The notes under the pieces: generated by a model
The model's input: only the letters and a program-made list of their open reading frames with translations
Database searches by the model: none
Told to the model about the DNA's origin: nothing
Position numbers and translations under genes: made by a program
In this document: positions 16,191 to 25,549 of the stretch, in pieces
Layout of the letters: every line of letters begins with the position of its first letter
Position numbering within the stretch: position 1 is the first letter of the stretch
Assembly: GCA_023388635.1 (NCBI GenBank)
Contig: JAEWFW010000008.1
Span: forward strand, 1 to 60,097
Length of the DNA: 60,097 bases
Source: Bacillota bacterium
GTDB taxonomy: Bacteria; Bacillota; Bacilli; Desulfuribacillales; Desulfuribacillaceae
Direction: 5' to 3'

Positions 16191-17462
16191 CTATTCCCCT
16201 ACCCTATGTATTTCTTGACCTGTCTCGGCATCAAAAACAGCGACCATCCGATGATCGTCTTCTACGACCCAAACCGGCTGTAATTGAACCCGTCCTTCTC
16301 CATGATTAAAAGGATAATAGGCAATATACATATCACGAATGCCGCTGATTTGTTCCACACGGCGCTCAATAATTGTCTTCATCTGGTCAACACCGAGAAC
16401 GCTCACGGTTTTAATAATTTCCTCTTCTTCAAAATACGAAACAGACCGGTTCATTCGCGTAACTCGGTTGTTCTTCATCTTGATGCGTATTTGCGAGTTG
16501 CTAATTTTGTCAATGCCAATAATCGGTTTCCCCTCATACTGCTGCTGAAAAACGAGTGTACACTCATTGTTTTCCAAAGAATCGATCACAAAACTAGCCA
16601 AGACGTAATCCCCCACCCAGCTCTGGTGCCGATTGAGAAAAGCGATGGCTGCATCGACAATCTCCTGTACATTCAAATCACGCTGCCGATTGTCGGTCGT
16701 CGGATCTGTAAAATCAATCGTTTGCTGCACAGAATTTACCCGCAATCCTCTGCTTCCATCGGTATAGACAACCGACTGATCTTTCTCCTGAATTTGGCGG
16801 ATCGCCATCGGATCTGTAAAAATCGAATTACTCAATTCCTGCACGCGAATAGGCTTACTGATGAACCGAGCTACCGGGAGGCGAACTGTCGCCGACCGCT
16901 GCGATTCAATAACATCATACAGCTTTGACGCCGAGATATCTGCTTCTCCAAAAAAGTCCTCATCTCCGTCAAATACCCAATAGCTAATCTCTCGCTCAAT
17001 ATCCACAGCCAACGCCAATTTCCGAAAAGACATACCTTGCATTTTCCGTATGTCGTTGTTATCGACCGAAAACAAAAGATGCAAATATTCTATCGGCATT
17101 GGTTGAAAGAAACTGATCTCTATACGAGGCAATGTAGCTACCATTTCGTCATTTTCATTGTTTTCATTGAATGATCTGACATTCTCCACAGACGTCGTTT
17201 CAAACATTTTGTAAAGAGTCGTAAACGCCCCTTGATCCGGGAAAAGTACCTGTTGCTGATCCGGTGTCTGTCTGACGGTAATTTGCCGCGGGCTGGCGAG
17301 ATCATGGAAATCATACTGACTAGCCGCTTCCGGCATCTGATTGATGTTCAACGCGTCGGGCAGTGGCGCATAATTAGGTGTCGCATACCACAAAACACTC
17401 GATAAACCAATGCTGAGAATCACTAATACTGCGAGCAATATGCTTTTAATCCACTCGATCAT
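16191..17462 (-). CDS. walH: WalRK regulatory membrane protein WalH (YycH)
   Basis: A 423-residue YycH-family protein: one N-terminal transmembrane helix (about residues 5-25, WIKSILLAVLVILSIGLSSVLW) and a large external domain ending QLQPVWVVEDDHRMVAVFDAETGQEI. With WalI it modulates the WalK sensor kinase. The frame extends to 17480, but the ATG at 17462 has GGAGGAGGG at good spacing and is chosen. It overlaps the end of walK by 17 bases, which points to translational coupling. Confidence 0.93.
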   Translation of the reverse strand: MIEWIKSILLAVLVILSIGLSSVLWYATPNYAPLPDALNINQMPEAASQYDFHDLASPRQITVRQTPDQQQVLFPDQGAFTTLYKMFETTSVENVRSFNENNENDEMVATLPRIEISFFQPMPIEYLHLLFSVDNNDIRKMQGMSFRKLALAVDIEREISYWVFDGDEDFFGEADISASKLYDVIESQRSATVRLPVARFISKPIRVQELSNSIFTDPMAIRQIQEKDQSVVYTDGSRGLRVNSVQQTIDFTDPTTDNRQRDLNVQEIVDAAIAFLNRHQSWVGDYVLASFVIDSLENNECTLVFQQQYEGKPIIGIDKISNSQIRIKMKNNRVTRMNRSVSYFEEEEIIKTVSVLGVDQMKTIIERRVEQISGIRDMYIAYYPFNHGEGRVQLQPVWVVEDDHRMVAVFDAETGQEIHRVGE

Positions 17463-19245
17463 TGCGACCCTCCTCCACATACGGAAGTGAAAAATAAATC
17501 ATTGTCCCGACATCTACTTGGCTTTTAATCACAATGTCACCTTTGTGCGCGCGAATAATCTGGCGCGATATGGATAGCCCCAGTCCGGTGCCGCCCATTT
17601 CACGGGAGCGCGCTTTATCCACTCTATAAAATCGCTCAAATACTCTGTTCACGTCTTTCGGAGGAATCCCGATACCGGTATCAATCACCCGTACCGCCAC
17701 CAATCGGCGCCCATTTTCCCAAACGATGTCACTTTCAATGCGCACTTTGCCGCCTTTGCCTGTGTATTTCACAGCATTGGACAACAAATTGTTCAGCACT
17801 TGATCGATTCTGTCCCGATCACCGAGAATATGCGCTTTGTCTTTGATCAAAGACAAAGCTCCGGTAATCCCTTTATTCTCCATCTGCACGTGGAAGCGAT
17901 CAAATACATCCTCAATCATCTCATTGATATCTAATAGACGGCTGTTTATCCGGACATCCTTGGAATCTAACTGTGATAATTGCAACAAATCGGTGACTAA
18001 ACGAATCATCCGCTCGGTTTCATTCTGAATGACACCGGTGAAACGCTGGCGCAATTCCTCATCCTGATCGGCACCCTCAACGAGTGCTTCTAAATAGCTG
18101 CGTATCGTTGTCAGCGGTGTTCGCAGTTCATGGGATACATTAGCGACAAATTCTCGCCGCTGCTGATCTAACTGCTCGCGCTCCGTAATATCATGCAGAA
18201 TAATTAAAATTCCATAGGCGATGGCGTCGGTACCTTTCAAAGGATTGACGACGACTTGATACAATGCCCCTTGATGCTCGACGATTGTCTGAAATCCCAC
18301 TCGCTGCTGTAGTTCAAACCAGCCTGTCTTCAACTCTTTAATTTCAAGGACATCCAATATATTCTTGATAAGCGCTTTTTCCCGCGATATTCCGATCATC
18401 CGCTGTGCCATCGGATTGATTAGCAGAATTCTCCCGTTAGAATCGGTCGCAACCACTCCGTCGCTCATGTTATGCAGAATCGTTTCCAAGCGCTGTTTCT
18501 CTTTTTGATTGTCCTCAAGGGCGTCGTTCAAGCGATACGTCAATAGATTAAATGCCTCGCCCAATTCGCCGATTTCATCGTCACTGTATATCGTAACTTG
18601 CTGATCGAAATTGCCTTTTGCCATTTCCGATGCCTTTCTGGTCACCTCTACCAGCGGACGAGTGATTGTCTGCGCCAACAGGATGACAAGTACAGAGGAA
18701 ATGCCCAACACTAATACAGTCGCTGTAGAAATCAATGTGTTAACTTCTTTCAGCGTCTTATAAATCGGTTCCAATGTCGATGTAATATAGACGACTCCTA
18801 CGACTTCCTGGTTCACACGAATCGGGGTCGTAAAAATCTTCACGCGAAACCCCGTATCCGGATCAATGCGGATCGCTTCCCCTTTGGCGCCCAATAGAGC
18901 TCGCGTCACTTCCACCTGTACGTTTTTCTGACCGATAACCTCAGGATGGTTAGAATCGCTGATAATCACGCCATTGCCGTCGATAATCTGTATATCGGCA
19001 CGAATTTGCTTAGAAAAGTCACGCACAAATGTATCAAAATCACTGCTTTCTTGGGAATCAGTATCTACAAAATACCGCTCTAAAAAATCAGCCAAAACAT
19101 TTGCCTGAGAGTAGATATTCTCGGTATGCGTTTCTAAATAGTAATTTTCCAGAGAATTCATAAAATATAAGCCAATGAATTGCATTGCAAATAAAATCAT
19201 CAGCAAATACACAACCATCAGCTTTCCACGAATACTTTTGAACAT
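17446..19245 (-). CDS. walK: Essential cell-wall sensor histidine kinase WalK
   Basis: A 599-residue kinase with the full WalK layout: transmembrane helix 1 (about 9-29), an extracellular sensor (about 30-165), transmembrane helix 2 (about 170-192), HAMP (about 193-245), a PAS domain (about 252-355), HisKA with the phosphorylated H372 (FVANVSHELRTPL) and the HATPase domain with N box (NNLLSNAVKY), G1 (DTGIGIP) and G2 (GGTGLGLSI). It phosphorylates WalR and governs peptidoglycan hydrolase expression. In B. subtilis WalK localises to division sites. The start ATG has only a weak ribosome-binding site (GGTGA). It follows walR by 70 bp. Confidence 0.97.
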   Translation of the reverse strand: MFKSIRGKLMVVYLLMILFAMQFIGLYFMNSLENYYLETHTENIYSQANVLADFLERYFVDTDSQESSDFDTFVRDFSKQIRADIQIIDGNGVIISDSNHPEVIGQKNVQVEVTRALLGAKGEAIRIDPDTGFRVKIFTTPIRVNQEVVGVVYITSTLEPIYKTLKEVNTLISTATVLVLGISSVLVILLAQTITRPLVEVTRKASEMAKGNFDQQVTIYSDDEIGELGEAFNLLTYRLNDALEDNQKEKQRLETILHNMSDGVVATDSNGRILLINPMAQRMIGISREKALIKNILDVLEIKELKTGWFELQQRVGFQTIVEHQGALYQVVVNPLKGTDAIAYGILIILHDITEREQLDQQRREFVANVSHELRTPLTTIRSYLEALVEGADQDEELRQRFTGVIQNETERMIRLVTDLLQLSQLDSKDVRINSRLLDINEMIEDVFDRFHVQMENKGITGALSLIKDKAHILGDRDRIDQVLNNLLSNAVKYTGKGGKVRIESDIVWENGRRLVAVRVIDTGIGIPPKDVNRVFERFYRVDKARSREMGGTGLGLSISRQIIRAHKGDIVIKSQVDVGTMIYFSLPYVEEGRNDRVD

Positions 19246-19315
19246 AGTTTCACCAAGCCTATTATAAAGTAAGACTTAATTCAGCTGGAGTTTCTTAGTC
19301 GCACTTATCCAAAGG

Positions 19316-20029
19316 TTAACCTTCATACGTTTGCTCAGAACTTTGCAGCCTGTATCCAATTCCCCGCTTTGTTATAACATAGTCCGGATTGCTCGGATCA
19401 TCCTCAATTTTTTCCCGTAAGCGGCGGATCGTCACGTCAACTGTGCGCACATCGCCAAAATAATCATATCCCCAAACGGACTGCAACAAGTGCTCCCGCG
19501 TAAATACCTGTCCACGATACTTCGCCAAATACGACAGCAACTCAAATTCACGATGTGTCAGCTCAATAATCTGCCCTCGTTTTTTCACATGGTACATCGA
19601 CAGATCAATCAGCAAATCATCTATTTGGATAGTATTCCCGTTGGCGCTATTGCCTGTGCTGCCGACACTCTGGTATCTGCGTAGATTCGCCTTAACACGT
19701 GCCAGCAATTCTCTGCTGCTGTACGGTTTTGTGATATAATCATCTGCTCCCAGTTCCAATCCCAGAACCTTGTCTACCTCCGCATCTTTCGCAGTAAGCA
19801 TAATAATCGGCAAGCCACTGACTTGACGTACTTCCTTACAAACCTGAAAACCATCTTTCTCAGGCAACATAATATCCAACAGGACTAAATCAAATGATGT
19901 ATCCGTCAGTTTACGGACAGCGCTAGCGCCATCATAACACACTTCTACCTGGTAACCTTCCTTTTCCAGGGTGAATTTCAATATATCTGCAATCGGCTTT
20001 TCATCGTCAACGACAAGAATACTTCCCAT
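19316..20029 (-). CDS. walR: Essential response regulator WalR
   Basis: A 237-residue OmpR/PhoB-type response regulator. The receiver has D8, D9 and the phosphoacceptor D52 (LLDIMLPEKDG), T79 and K101-region residues (TAKD, YITKPY). The C-terminal winged helix ends ITKRGIGYRLQ. It activates autolysin genes and represses inhibitors of autolysis. The frame runs to 20047, but the ATG at 20029 has GGAGGGG six bases upstream. It heads walR-walK-walH-walI-phosphatase-walJ. A WalR-type repeat lies in its own upstream region, suggesting autoregulation. Confidence 0.97.
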   Translation of the reverse strand: MGSILVVDDEKPIADILKFTLEKEGYQVEVCYDGASAVRKLTDTSFDLVLLDIMLPEKDGFQVCKEVRQVSGLPIIMLTAKDAEVDKVLGLELGADDYITKPYSSRELLARVKANLRRYQSVGSTGNSANGNTIQIDDLLIDLSMYHVKKRGQIIELTHREFELLSYLAKYRGQVFTREHLLQSVWGYDYFGDVRTVDVTIRRLREKIEDDPSNPDYVITKRGIGYRLQSSEQTYEG

Positions 20030-20098
20030 AGTGATCCCCTCCAACACGAACTTACATGTATTTCCCTAAATTTTCTCTTCTAAGCTATAAAAACCCTG

Positions 20099-20126
20099 CT
20101 CACATTTTGATTACATTATAATTACA
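20099..20126 (-). promoter_or_regulatory. Candidate WalR-binding repeat upstream of walR
   Basis: On the coding strand of walR the sequence reads TGTAAT-N5-TGTAAT-N5-TGTGAG, ending about 70 bases before the start codon. Two half-sites match the WalR consensus TGTWAH-N5-TGTWAH exactly and the third matches in part. A TATAAT hexamer sits across the first spacer and could be the -10 of walR, in which case bound WalR would block the promoter. Confidence 0.6.
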
Positions 20127-20243
20127 TGCGATAATCATATACAGTATATCATAAATTCATGCCTATGACGCCCGATTCAGTAAACTGTGAAAATATTACA
20201 ACTCACCGCACTAACTATGCCACTATATTTCTACTTTGTAAAT

Positions 20244-20279
20244 AAAAAAACATGCATACAAAGGTAAGCATGTTTTTTG
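20244..20279 (-). terminator. Bidirectional intrinsic terminator of purA
   Basis: A perfect stem AAAAAACATGC (20245-20255) with GCATGTTTTTT (20268-20278) and a 12-nt loop lies just past purA. It isolates purA from walR. Confidence 0.85.
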
Positions 20280-20316
20280 CGTATATCTTTCTATATCTTA
20301 ATTTTCTCGTTTATTT

Positions 20317-21600
20317 CTAAAAAATATCACGCAATTGAATTGTCTGCGTACGGTTCGGTCCCACAGAGAAAATTGCTATAGGAATTTGTACCAGTTCTTC
20401 GATTTTTCTTAAATAATTCTGGGCATTGACAGGTAATTCTTCAAAGCTTCTGACATTCGTAATATCTTCATGCCAACCAGGTAGTTCTTCATATACAGGT
20501 TCACATTCTGCCAGCGCTTTAAGACTTGCCGGATAGCTAGTAATAACTTGATCTTTATAGCGATACGCTTTGCATATTTTGACCGTATCCAGACCTGTCA
20601 AAACATCGATCGAGTTTAAAGAAAGTCCGGTAATTCCACTGACGCGTCTTGAATGACGCAACACAACGCTGTCGAACCAGCCGACGCGGCGCGGTCTGCC
20701 GGTCGTCGTTCCGTATTCCTTGCCGATTTCCCGGATACGGTCACCAGTCGGATTGTTCTGCTCTGTCGGGAATGGACCGTCACCGACACGTGTCGTATAT
20801 GCCTTTGCTACACCGATGACTTGGCTGATTTTCGTCGGTCCTACACCCGATCCAATGCATACTCCGCCTGCCACAGGATTTGACGATGTTACGAACGGAT
20901 ATGTTCCCTGATCAATATCCAGCATAACGCCTTGGGCACCTTCAAATAGAACTTTCTTGCCCATGTCGATCGTATCGTTAAGCACTACACTCGTATCTGT
21001 TACGTACTTGCGAAGGACTTCCGCATATCCCAAATACGCCTGCAAAATTTCTTCTTGGTCAAACCCTTCCGTCCCGTAGACCTTCTCTAGCAAATGATTT
21101 TTCTCGCCGAGATTTCTCTCCAGCTTTTCACGAAAAATCTCCTCATCAAGCAGATCGGCAACGCGTATTCCCGTACGCGCCACTTTGTCCATATAGGCAG
21201 GTCCGATCCCCTTCTTCGTTGTACCTATTTTATTGTCGCCCTTACGCAACTCTTCCATTTCATCAATTTTAATGTGATACGGCATAATTAAATGTGCCCG
21301 ATCACTAATATACAAATTATCGGTAGTAAATCCTTCATCATGTAAGTATTTAAGTTCGGCAATCAACACTTTAGGATCAATGACAACCCCGTTGCCAATG
21401 ATGCACTTTTTGTCCGCATAGAAAATGCCTGATGGCACAATATGCAATTTATATTTTTTATCTCCAATGCAGATCGTATGTCCTGCGTTGTTTCCACCTT
21501 GATATCTGGCGATGACTTCCGCTTTCTCCGCTAGATAGTCTGTAATTTTACCTTTTCCTTCATCGCCCCATTGAGTACCAACCACCACTACGGTTTCCAT
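20317..21600 (-). CDS. purA: Adenylosuccinate synthetase
   Basis: A 427-residue GTP-dependent enzyme joining IMP and aspartate to adenylosuccinate, the first committed step to AMP. The family blocks are present: VVVGTQWGDEGKGKITD (catalytic Asp and P-loop-like), GNNAGHTI with the catalytic His, and GTTTGRPRRVGWFD. The frame continues to 21678, but the ATG at 21600 has GGAGGTG seven bases upstream. The upstream region holds a sigma-A promoter and paired PurR-type boxes, so expression should follow purine supply. It has its own terminator. Confidence 0.98.
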   Translation of the reverse strand: METVVVVGTQWGDEGKGKITDYLAEKAEVIARYQGGNNAGHTICIGDKKYKLHIVPSGIFYADKKCIIGNGVVIDPKVLIAELKYLHDEGFTTDNLYISDRAHLIMPYHIKIDEMEELRKGDNKIGTTKKGIGPAYMDKVARTGIRVADLLDEEIFREKLERNLGEKNHLLEKVYGTEGFDQEEILQAYLGYAEVLRKYVTDTSVVLNDTIDMGKKVLFEGAQGVMLDIDQGTYPFVTSSNPVAGGVCIGSGVGPTKISQVIGVAKAYTTRVGDGPFPTEQNNPTGDRIREIGKEYGTTTGRPRRVGWFDSVVLRHSRRVSGITGLSLNSIDVLTGLDTVKICKAYRYKDQVITSYPASLKALAECEPVYEELPGWHEDITNVRSFEELPVNAQNYLRKIEELVQIPIAIFSVGPNRTQTIQLRDIF

Positions 21601-21646
21601 TGGCGAACACCTCCAAAAATATTGGTTTTCGTTCAATACCGTACTT

Positions 21647-21724
21647 AGTTTAGCACTCGAAGTAAGGAGTGTCAACAAGTATTCCTGAACATTTTTTTGT
21701 TTATGCTGTTTTTTGTTCGTAATT
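21647..21724 (-). promoter_or_regulatory. purA promoter with paired PurBox-like sites
   Basis: On the minus strand -35 TTGACA (21675-21670), 17 bp and -10 TAAACT (21652-21647) form a good sigma-A promoter. Upstream lie two inverted 13-bp boxes resembling the B. subtilis PurR PurBox (AWWWCCGAACWWT): AATTACGAACAAA (21724-21712) and AATGTTCAGGAAT (21693-21681), 18 bp apart. Each has two mismatches. The spacing and position fit PurR repression. Confidence 0.6.
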
Positions 21725-21746
21725 TTATTGTATTGCTTTAAAGCGT

Positions 21747-23087
21747 CTATCCGTAGTTCCTGTCGAGGTTAACAAATTTATTGAATTGCTTTAAGAATAC
21801 TAACTCCGCGCTTCCCACCGGTCCATTACGCTGTTTGGCAATAATCACTTCAATGATATTTTGTTTTTCCGACTCTTTATTATAATAATCATCACGATAT
21901 AAAAATCCGACAATATCAGCATCTTGCTCAATACTCCCCGATTCCCTGATATCGGACAACATCGGGCGTTTATCTTGTCTCGATTCCACAGCGCGGCTTA
22001 ACTGTGATAACGCAATCACAGGCACGTCCAATTCCCGGGCAAGCCCTTTTAAAGAACGGGAAATTTCCGATATTTCCTGTTGCCGGTTATCACTTCTTCG
22101 ATGGGAATTCAGCAATTGCAAATAATCGATTAACACCAATCCAAGCCCATGTTCGGCTTGCAGTCTTCGCAACTTCGCGCGCATTTCCAACACCGTTAAG
22201 TTCGCCGAATCATCGATAAAAATCGGCGCTTCTGAAAGACGCCCCATAGCCATCGTCAGCTTCGGCCAATCTTCATCTTGCAAAGTTCCCGTGCGCAGAC
22301 GGTTCGCATCAATATTCGCTTCGGCACATAACATACGTTGTACGAGTTGATCCTTAGACATCTCCAAACTAAAAATCGCCACAGGCGTTTTGCTGTGGAC
22401 ACCGATATTCTGGGCAACGTTCAAAGCAAATGCCGTCTTTCCGACAGATGGTCTTGCCGCAATGATAATCAGGTCGGATTTCTGAAATCCCGATGTCAAT
22501 CGATCAAGCTCCCGATAGCCCGAGGGTAGCCCGGTCACATCACCACGACTGTTATGCAGCCTTTCAATCCGTTGAAACGTGTCTAACAAGACATCTTTGA
22601 TCTCTGTAAATGCTTTGCCGATTTTACGCTGTGATACTTCGAAGATTTTACTCTCTGCCATATCGAGCAACTCGGCAATTTCCTCATCACCGTCATATCC
22701 TTTTTTAAGAATCGTATTGGCTGCATAGATCAATTTTCGTAAAATCGCTTTTTCTTCGATTTTTCTCCCGTAAAATTCCGCATTCGCTGTAGAAGGAACG
22801 CCATTCGCTAATTCCGACAGATACGTGATTCCCCCGGCAATCTCAACCAATTGCTTGTCCTGCAAGTATGTCGCTAATGTCACTAAGTCTACAGGCTCAT
22901 TGCGCTCATAAATCTCAATCGCCGCTTTAAAGATAATTTGGTGGTTCTTCTGGTAAAAGTCCTCCGCTTGCAAGAATTCACTTACAGTGACCAACGCATT
23001 ATTATCTAATAAAATTGCCCCGAGAACTGCTTGCTCTGCTTCCATATGATGTGGCGGAACGCGGTCAAACGATAATTCATCCATCAT
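21747..23087 (-). CDS. dnaB: Replicative DNA helicase DnaB (DnaC in B. subtilis)
   Basis: A 446-residue hexameric replicative helicase. The N-terminal DnaB_N domain (about 10-110, AEQAVLGAILLDNNAL) and the RecA-type motor (about 180-445) are both present. Walker A is ARPSVGKT at residues 211-218, and Walker B LVLIDYLQLL and the loop region RQQEISEISRSLKGLA follow. It unwinds DNA at the fork with DnaG and the loader. The start ATG has GGAGG six bases upstream. It is adjacent to rplI at 28 bp, as is usual in Firmicutes. Confidence 0.97.
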   Translation of the reverse strand: MMDELSFDRVPPHHMEAEQAVLGAILLDNNALVTVSEFLQAEDFYQKNHQIIFKAAIEIYERNEPVDLVTLATYLQDKQLVEIAGGITYLSELANGVPSTANAEFYGRKIEEKAILRKLIYAANTILKKGYDGDEEIAELLDMAESKIFEVSQRKIGKAFTEIKDVLLDTFQRIERLHNSRGDVTGLPSGYRELDRLTSGFQKSDLIIIAARPSVGKTAFALNVAQNIGVHSKTPVAIFSLEMSKDQLVQRMLCAEANIDANRLRTGTLQDEDWPKLTMAMGRLSEAPIFIDDSANLTVLEMRAKLRRLQAEHGLGLVLIDYLQLLNSHRRSDNRQQEISEISRSLKGLARELDVPVIALSQLSRAVESRQDKRPMLSDIRESGSIEQDADIVGFLYRDDYYNKESEKQNIIEVIIAKQRNGPVGSAELVFLKQFNKFVNLDRNYG

Positions 23088-23115
23088 ATACGTCCTCCAT
23101 TAGGCTCTATTTACC

Positions 23116-23559
23116 CTATTCTTCAATCACTTGTACTGTCAAAGTCGCATTAATCTTCGGATATATCTTTATATTGACTTTCGTTGTGCCCAATGTGCGA
23201 ATCGCATCGTCAAGGTCAATTTTCCGCTTGTCAATTGTAATCTTTTGCTTTTTCAATTCGTCCGCAATTTGCTTTGAAGTAACAGCTCCATACAAGCGGC
23301 CACCTTCACCGGCTTTGGTCTTGATGACGACCGTTGTTTGGTCAATGGCTTTAGCCAGTGTTTGGGCTTCTTCCAGCTCTTTTTGCAATTTCTTCTTTTC
23401 GCCTTCTTTATGTAATTCCAACTGTTTTACATTGCCTGTATTCGCTTCTACGGCAAATCCTTTCGGCAATAAAAAGTTGCGGGCGTACCCTTCTGCCACT
23501 TCCTTGACTTCTCCCTTTTTGCCTTTTCCTTTGACATCTGCTAGAAATATGACTTTCAT
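23116..23559 (-). CDS. rplI: 50S ribosomal protein L9
   Basis: A 147-residue L9. The N-terminal RNA-binding domain (MKVIFLADVKGKGKKGEVKEVAEGYARNFLLPKGFA in outline) is followed by a long connecting helix and the C-terminal domain LYGAVTSKQIADEL. It binds 23S rRNA near the L1 stalk and helps keep reading frame. The ATG has AAGGGGG eight bases upstream and sits one base before the gdpP stop on the operon order gdpP-rplI-dnaB. Confidence 0.98.
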   Translation of the reverse strand: MKVIFLADVKGKGKKGEVKEVAEGYARNFLLPKGFAVEANTGNVKQLELHKEGEKKKLQKELEEAQTLAKAIDQTTVVIKTKAGEGGRLYGAVTSKQIADELKKQKITIDKRKIDLDDAIRTLGTTKVNIKIYPKINATLTVQVIEE

Positions 23560-23560
23560 A

Positions 23561-25531
23561 TTATAATCCCCCTTGTTCTTTTAAGTTTCTTAAAACACCT
23601 TTTAATTGTTCCTCTGCTTCCTCCAGTGTTATATCTTTCAATTGAGTGGCAGCCGTCGTCAGGTGACCGCCGCCTCCCATTTGCTCCATAATTAGCTGCA
23701 CATTTAATTCCCCTTGGCTTCTGGCGGAAATCGCGACGCCGTAATCCATTTCCTGCAATACGAACGATGCTCTGATCCCTTCTAAGCTGATGAGCGTATT
23801 GGCTGCTTGGGCAATCACCACGGTTCCGTAATTCAGGCTTCCGCGTGTCTTGGCAATCGCCACGCCGTCTTCATAAATCTCCGCGTCTCTGACAATTTCT
23901 GAACGCTGTAAAAATAATTCAAAGTCGTCGGCAAGCAATTTCTGCAATGCGACATTGTCTGCTCCTTCCCTACGCAAGTAGGATGCCGCTTCAAATGTAC
24001 GTGACCCTGTGTGATAAGCGAAGTTTTTCGTATCGACAACGATCCCAAGCATCAGTAGCGTTGTCGTAATTTGCGAAAGTCGCACTTTTTTATACTGGTA
24101 TTCAATTAATTCGGTAATTAACTCACATGTAGAAGATGCATACGGCTCAATGTAGGAAAGTGCCGGCTTTTCGATGGCTTCTTCGCCGCGACGATGATGA
24201 TCAATGACGACAATATTGCTCGTCTGCGCCAATAGACGCCTGTCAATTGCCAAGCTAGGCTTGTTAAAATCGACGCAAATCAATAAACTTTTACGGCGGA
24301 TATTGGTCATCGCTTCGTCAGGCGTTATAATATATTGCTTCATTCCATGATCTTCTAAGTATTTGATAATCTTACGGATCGCCGGATTCACTTTATCGAC
24401 AACGACAAAACCCGTCTTGCCGACACTCTGAACAATACTCAATGCTCCCATCGCTGCGCCTATGGCATCGGCATCAGGCTCGGCATGAGGCATAATATAA
24501 ATATTGTCACTCGATATGATCAATTCGCGCAAACTATGTGCCATAACCCTTGCGCGAACTTTCGTCCGTTTCTCCACGGCATCGGTCCGACCTCCGTAAT
24601 AAACGATCTTGTCGCCGCGCTTGACAGCCACCTGATCCCCACCGCGTGCCAATGCCAAATCTAAACTTTCTTGGGCTTGTTGCCCTTTCACGGCGATTGA
24701 TTCATTGGCTCCGGCAGCAATCCCCATACTGATTGTAATCAGGATATCGGTCCGCTCTTCCAACTTCTTCAATTGCTCTAGAATTGAGAACTGTGCTTCT
24801 TCGACTTTCTCTAATTTTTCGCTGTCTAAGATCAGCAAATAGCTTTCCTGTTGCAAGCGCTTGATGAAAATCTCATGCTTATGCGCCCATTCAAAAATTA
24901 ACGTCATGACCTCTGCCAATAGCAACGATGCATCATGTTCGTTGAGATCCTTACTCATTTCATAAAAATTGTCCAATTGTAACATACCGATAGCGATATT
25001 GGATTTACGCAGTTGCTGAGATATTTTCAAAAACTCCGTATCGTCAATAAAATAAATAATACCTTCTTCTTTGACATAATAGACTTTATATACGCGATCT
25101 TTTAATTCAAAGGAGGAGCGCTCCTCTAAATCGCCATTTTTCTTCACTAATTGAAACATCATCGCCCAATTCGGTTGAAATTCTTCTCCCACTTTCATCG
25201 TCAATCCCATCGTCGTGGCGACATACTGATTGAACCAAGCAATATCACCGTCTCCATCGATTACAATCACACCGATTGGCAGCGACGACATGGCGTGATT
25301 TTCACTGCGCTTGATCCTGCGCGCCATCGTCAGCACATATTCTTCCATATCTTGCGCGTATTGATTGTCTAGACGCTTGCTGTACACGACAATTCCCAGC
25401 CAAATGCATAAGAAAATCAATGCTACAAAACTGTGGAAAAAGCTCAACACAGCGATTAGCACTACAGATAAAATCATCGCATAATAAATTGATAACCGAG
25501 GACCTTTATTATAGATCGTGGAAACTTTCAA
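23561..25531 (-). CDS. gdpP: Cyclic-di-AMP phosphodiesterase GdpP (YybT)
   Basis: A 656-residue membrane phosphodiesterase. It has two N-terminal transmembrane helices (about 15-50), a PAS-like domain (about 80-165), a degenerate GGDEF domain lacking the GGDEF signature (about 175-305), and a catalytic DHH-DHHA1 region (about 335-650). Metal ligands appear as H349, D353 and D355 (HAEPDADAIG) and DHH in VVIDHHRRGE. It hydrolyses c-di-AMP and so affects potassium balance and wall stress. Translation starts at TTG (25531), with AGGAG nine bases upstream. It precedes rplI directly and follows yybS. Confidence 0.96.
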   Translation of the reverse strand: MKVSTIYNKGPRLSIYYAMILSVVLIAVLSFFHSFVALIFLCIWLGIVVYSKRLDNQYAQDMEEYVLTMARRIKRSENHAMSSLPIGVIVIDGDGDIAWFNQYVATTMGLTMKVGEEFQPNWAMMFQLVKKNGDLEERSSFELKDRVYKVYYVKEEGIIYFIDDTEFLKISQQLRKSNIAIGMLQLDNFYEMSKDLNEHDASLLLAEVMTLIFEWAHKHEIFIKRLQQESYLLILDSEKLEKVEEAQFSILEQLKKLEERTDILITISMGIAAGANESIAVKGQQAQESLDLALARGGDQVAVKRGDKIVYYGGRTDAVEKRTKVRARVMAHSLRELIISSDNIYIMPHAEPDADAIGAAMGALSIVQSVGKTGFVVVDKVNPAIRKIIKYLEDHGMKQYIITPDEAMTNIRRKSLLICVDFNKPSLAIDRRLLAQTSNIVVIDHHRRGEEAIEKPALSYIEPYASSTCELITELIEYQYKKVRLSQITTTLLMLGIVVDTKNFAYHTGSRTFEAASYLRREGADNVALQKLLADDFELFLQRSEIVRDAEIYEDGVAIAKTRGSLNYGTVVIAQAANTLISLEGIRASFVLQEMDYGVAISARSQGELNVQLIMEQMGGGGHLTTAATQLKDITLEEAEEQLKGVLRNLKEQGGL

Positions 25532-25549
25532 GCTGTCCAGCTCCTAACT

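Noticed and set aside
16284..16928. A 214-codon plus-strand frame opposite walH
   Set aside because: It is antisense to a conserved operon gene and has no start signal or domain.
22028..22041. AATTCCCGGGCAAG in dnaB as a Noc site
   Set aside because: Fewer matches to the consensus than the sites in gyrB and aarF and no symmetrical flanks; CCCGGG hexamers at about 38375 and 52577 were rejected for the same reason.
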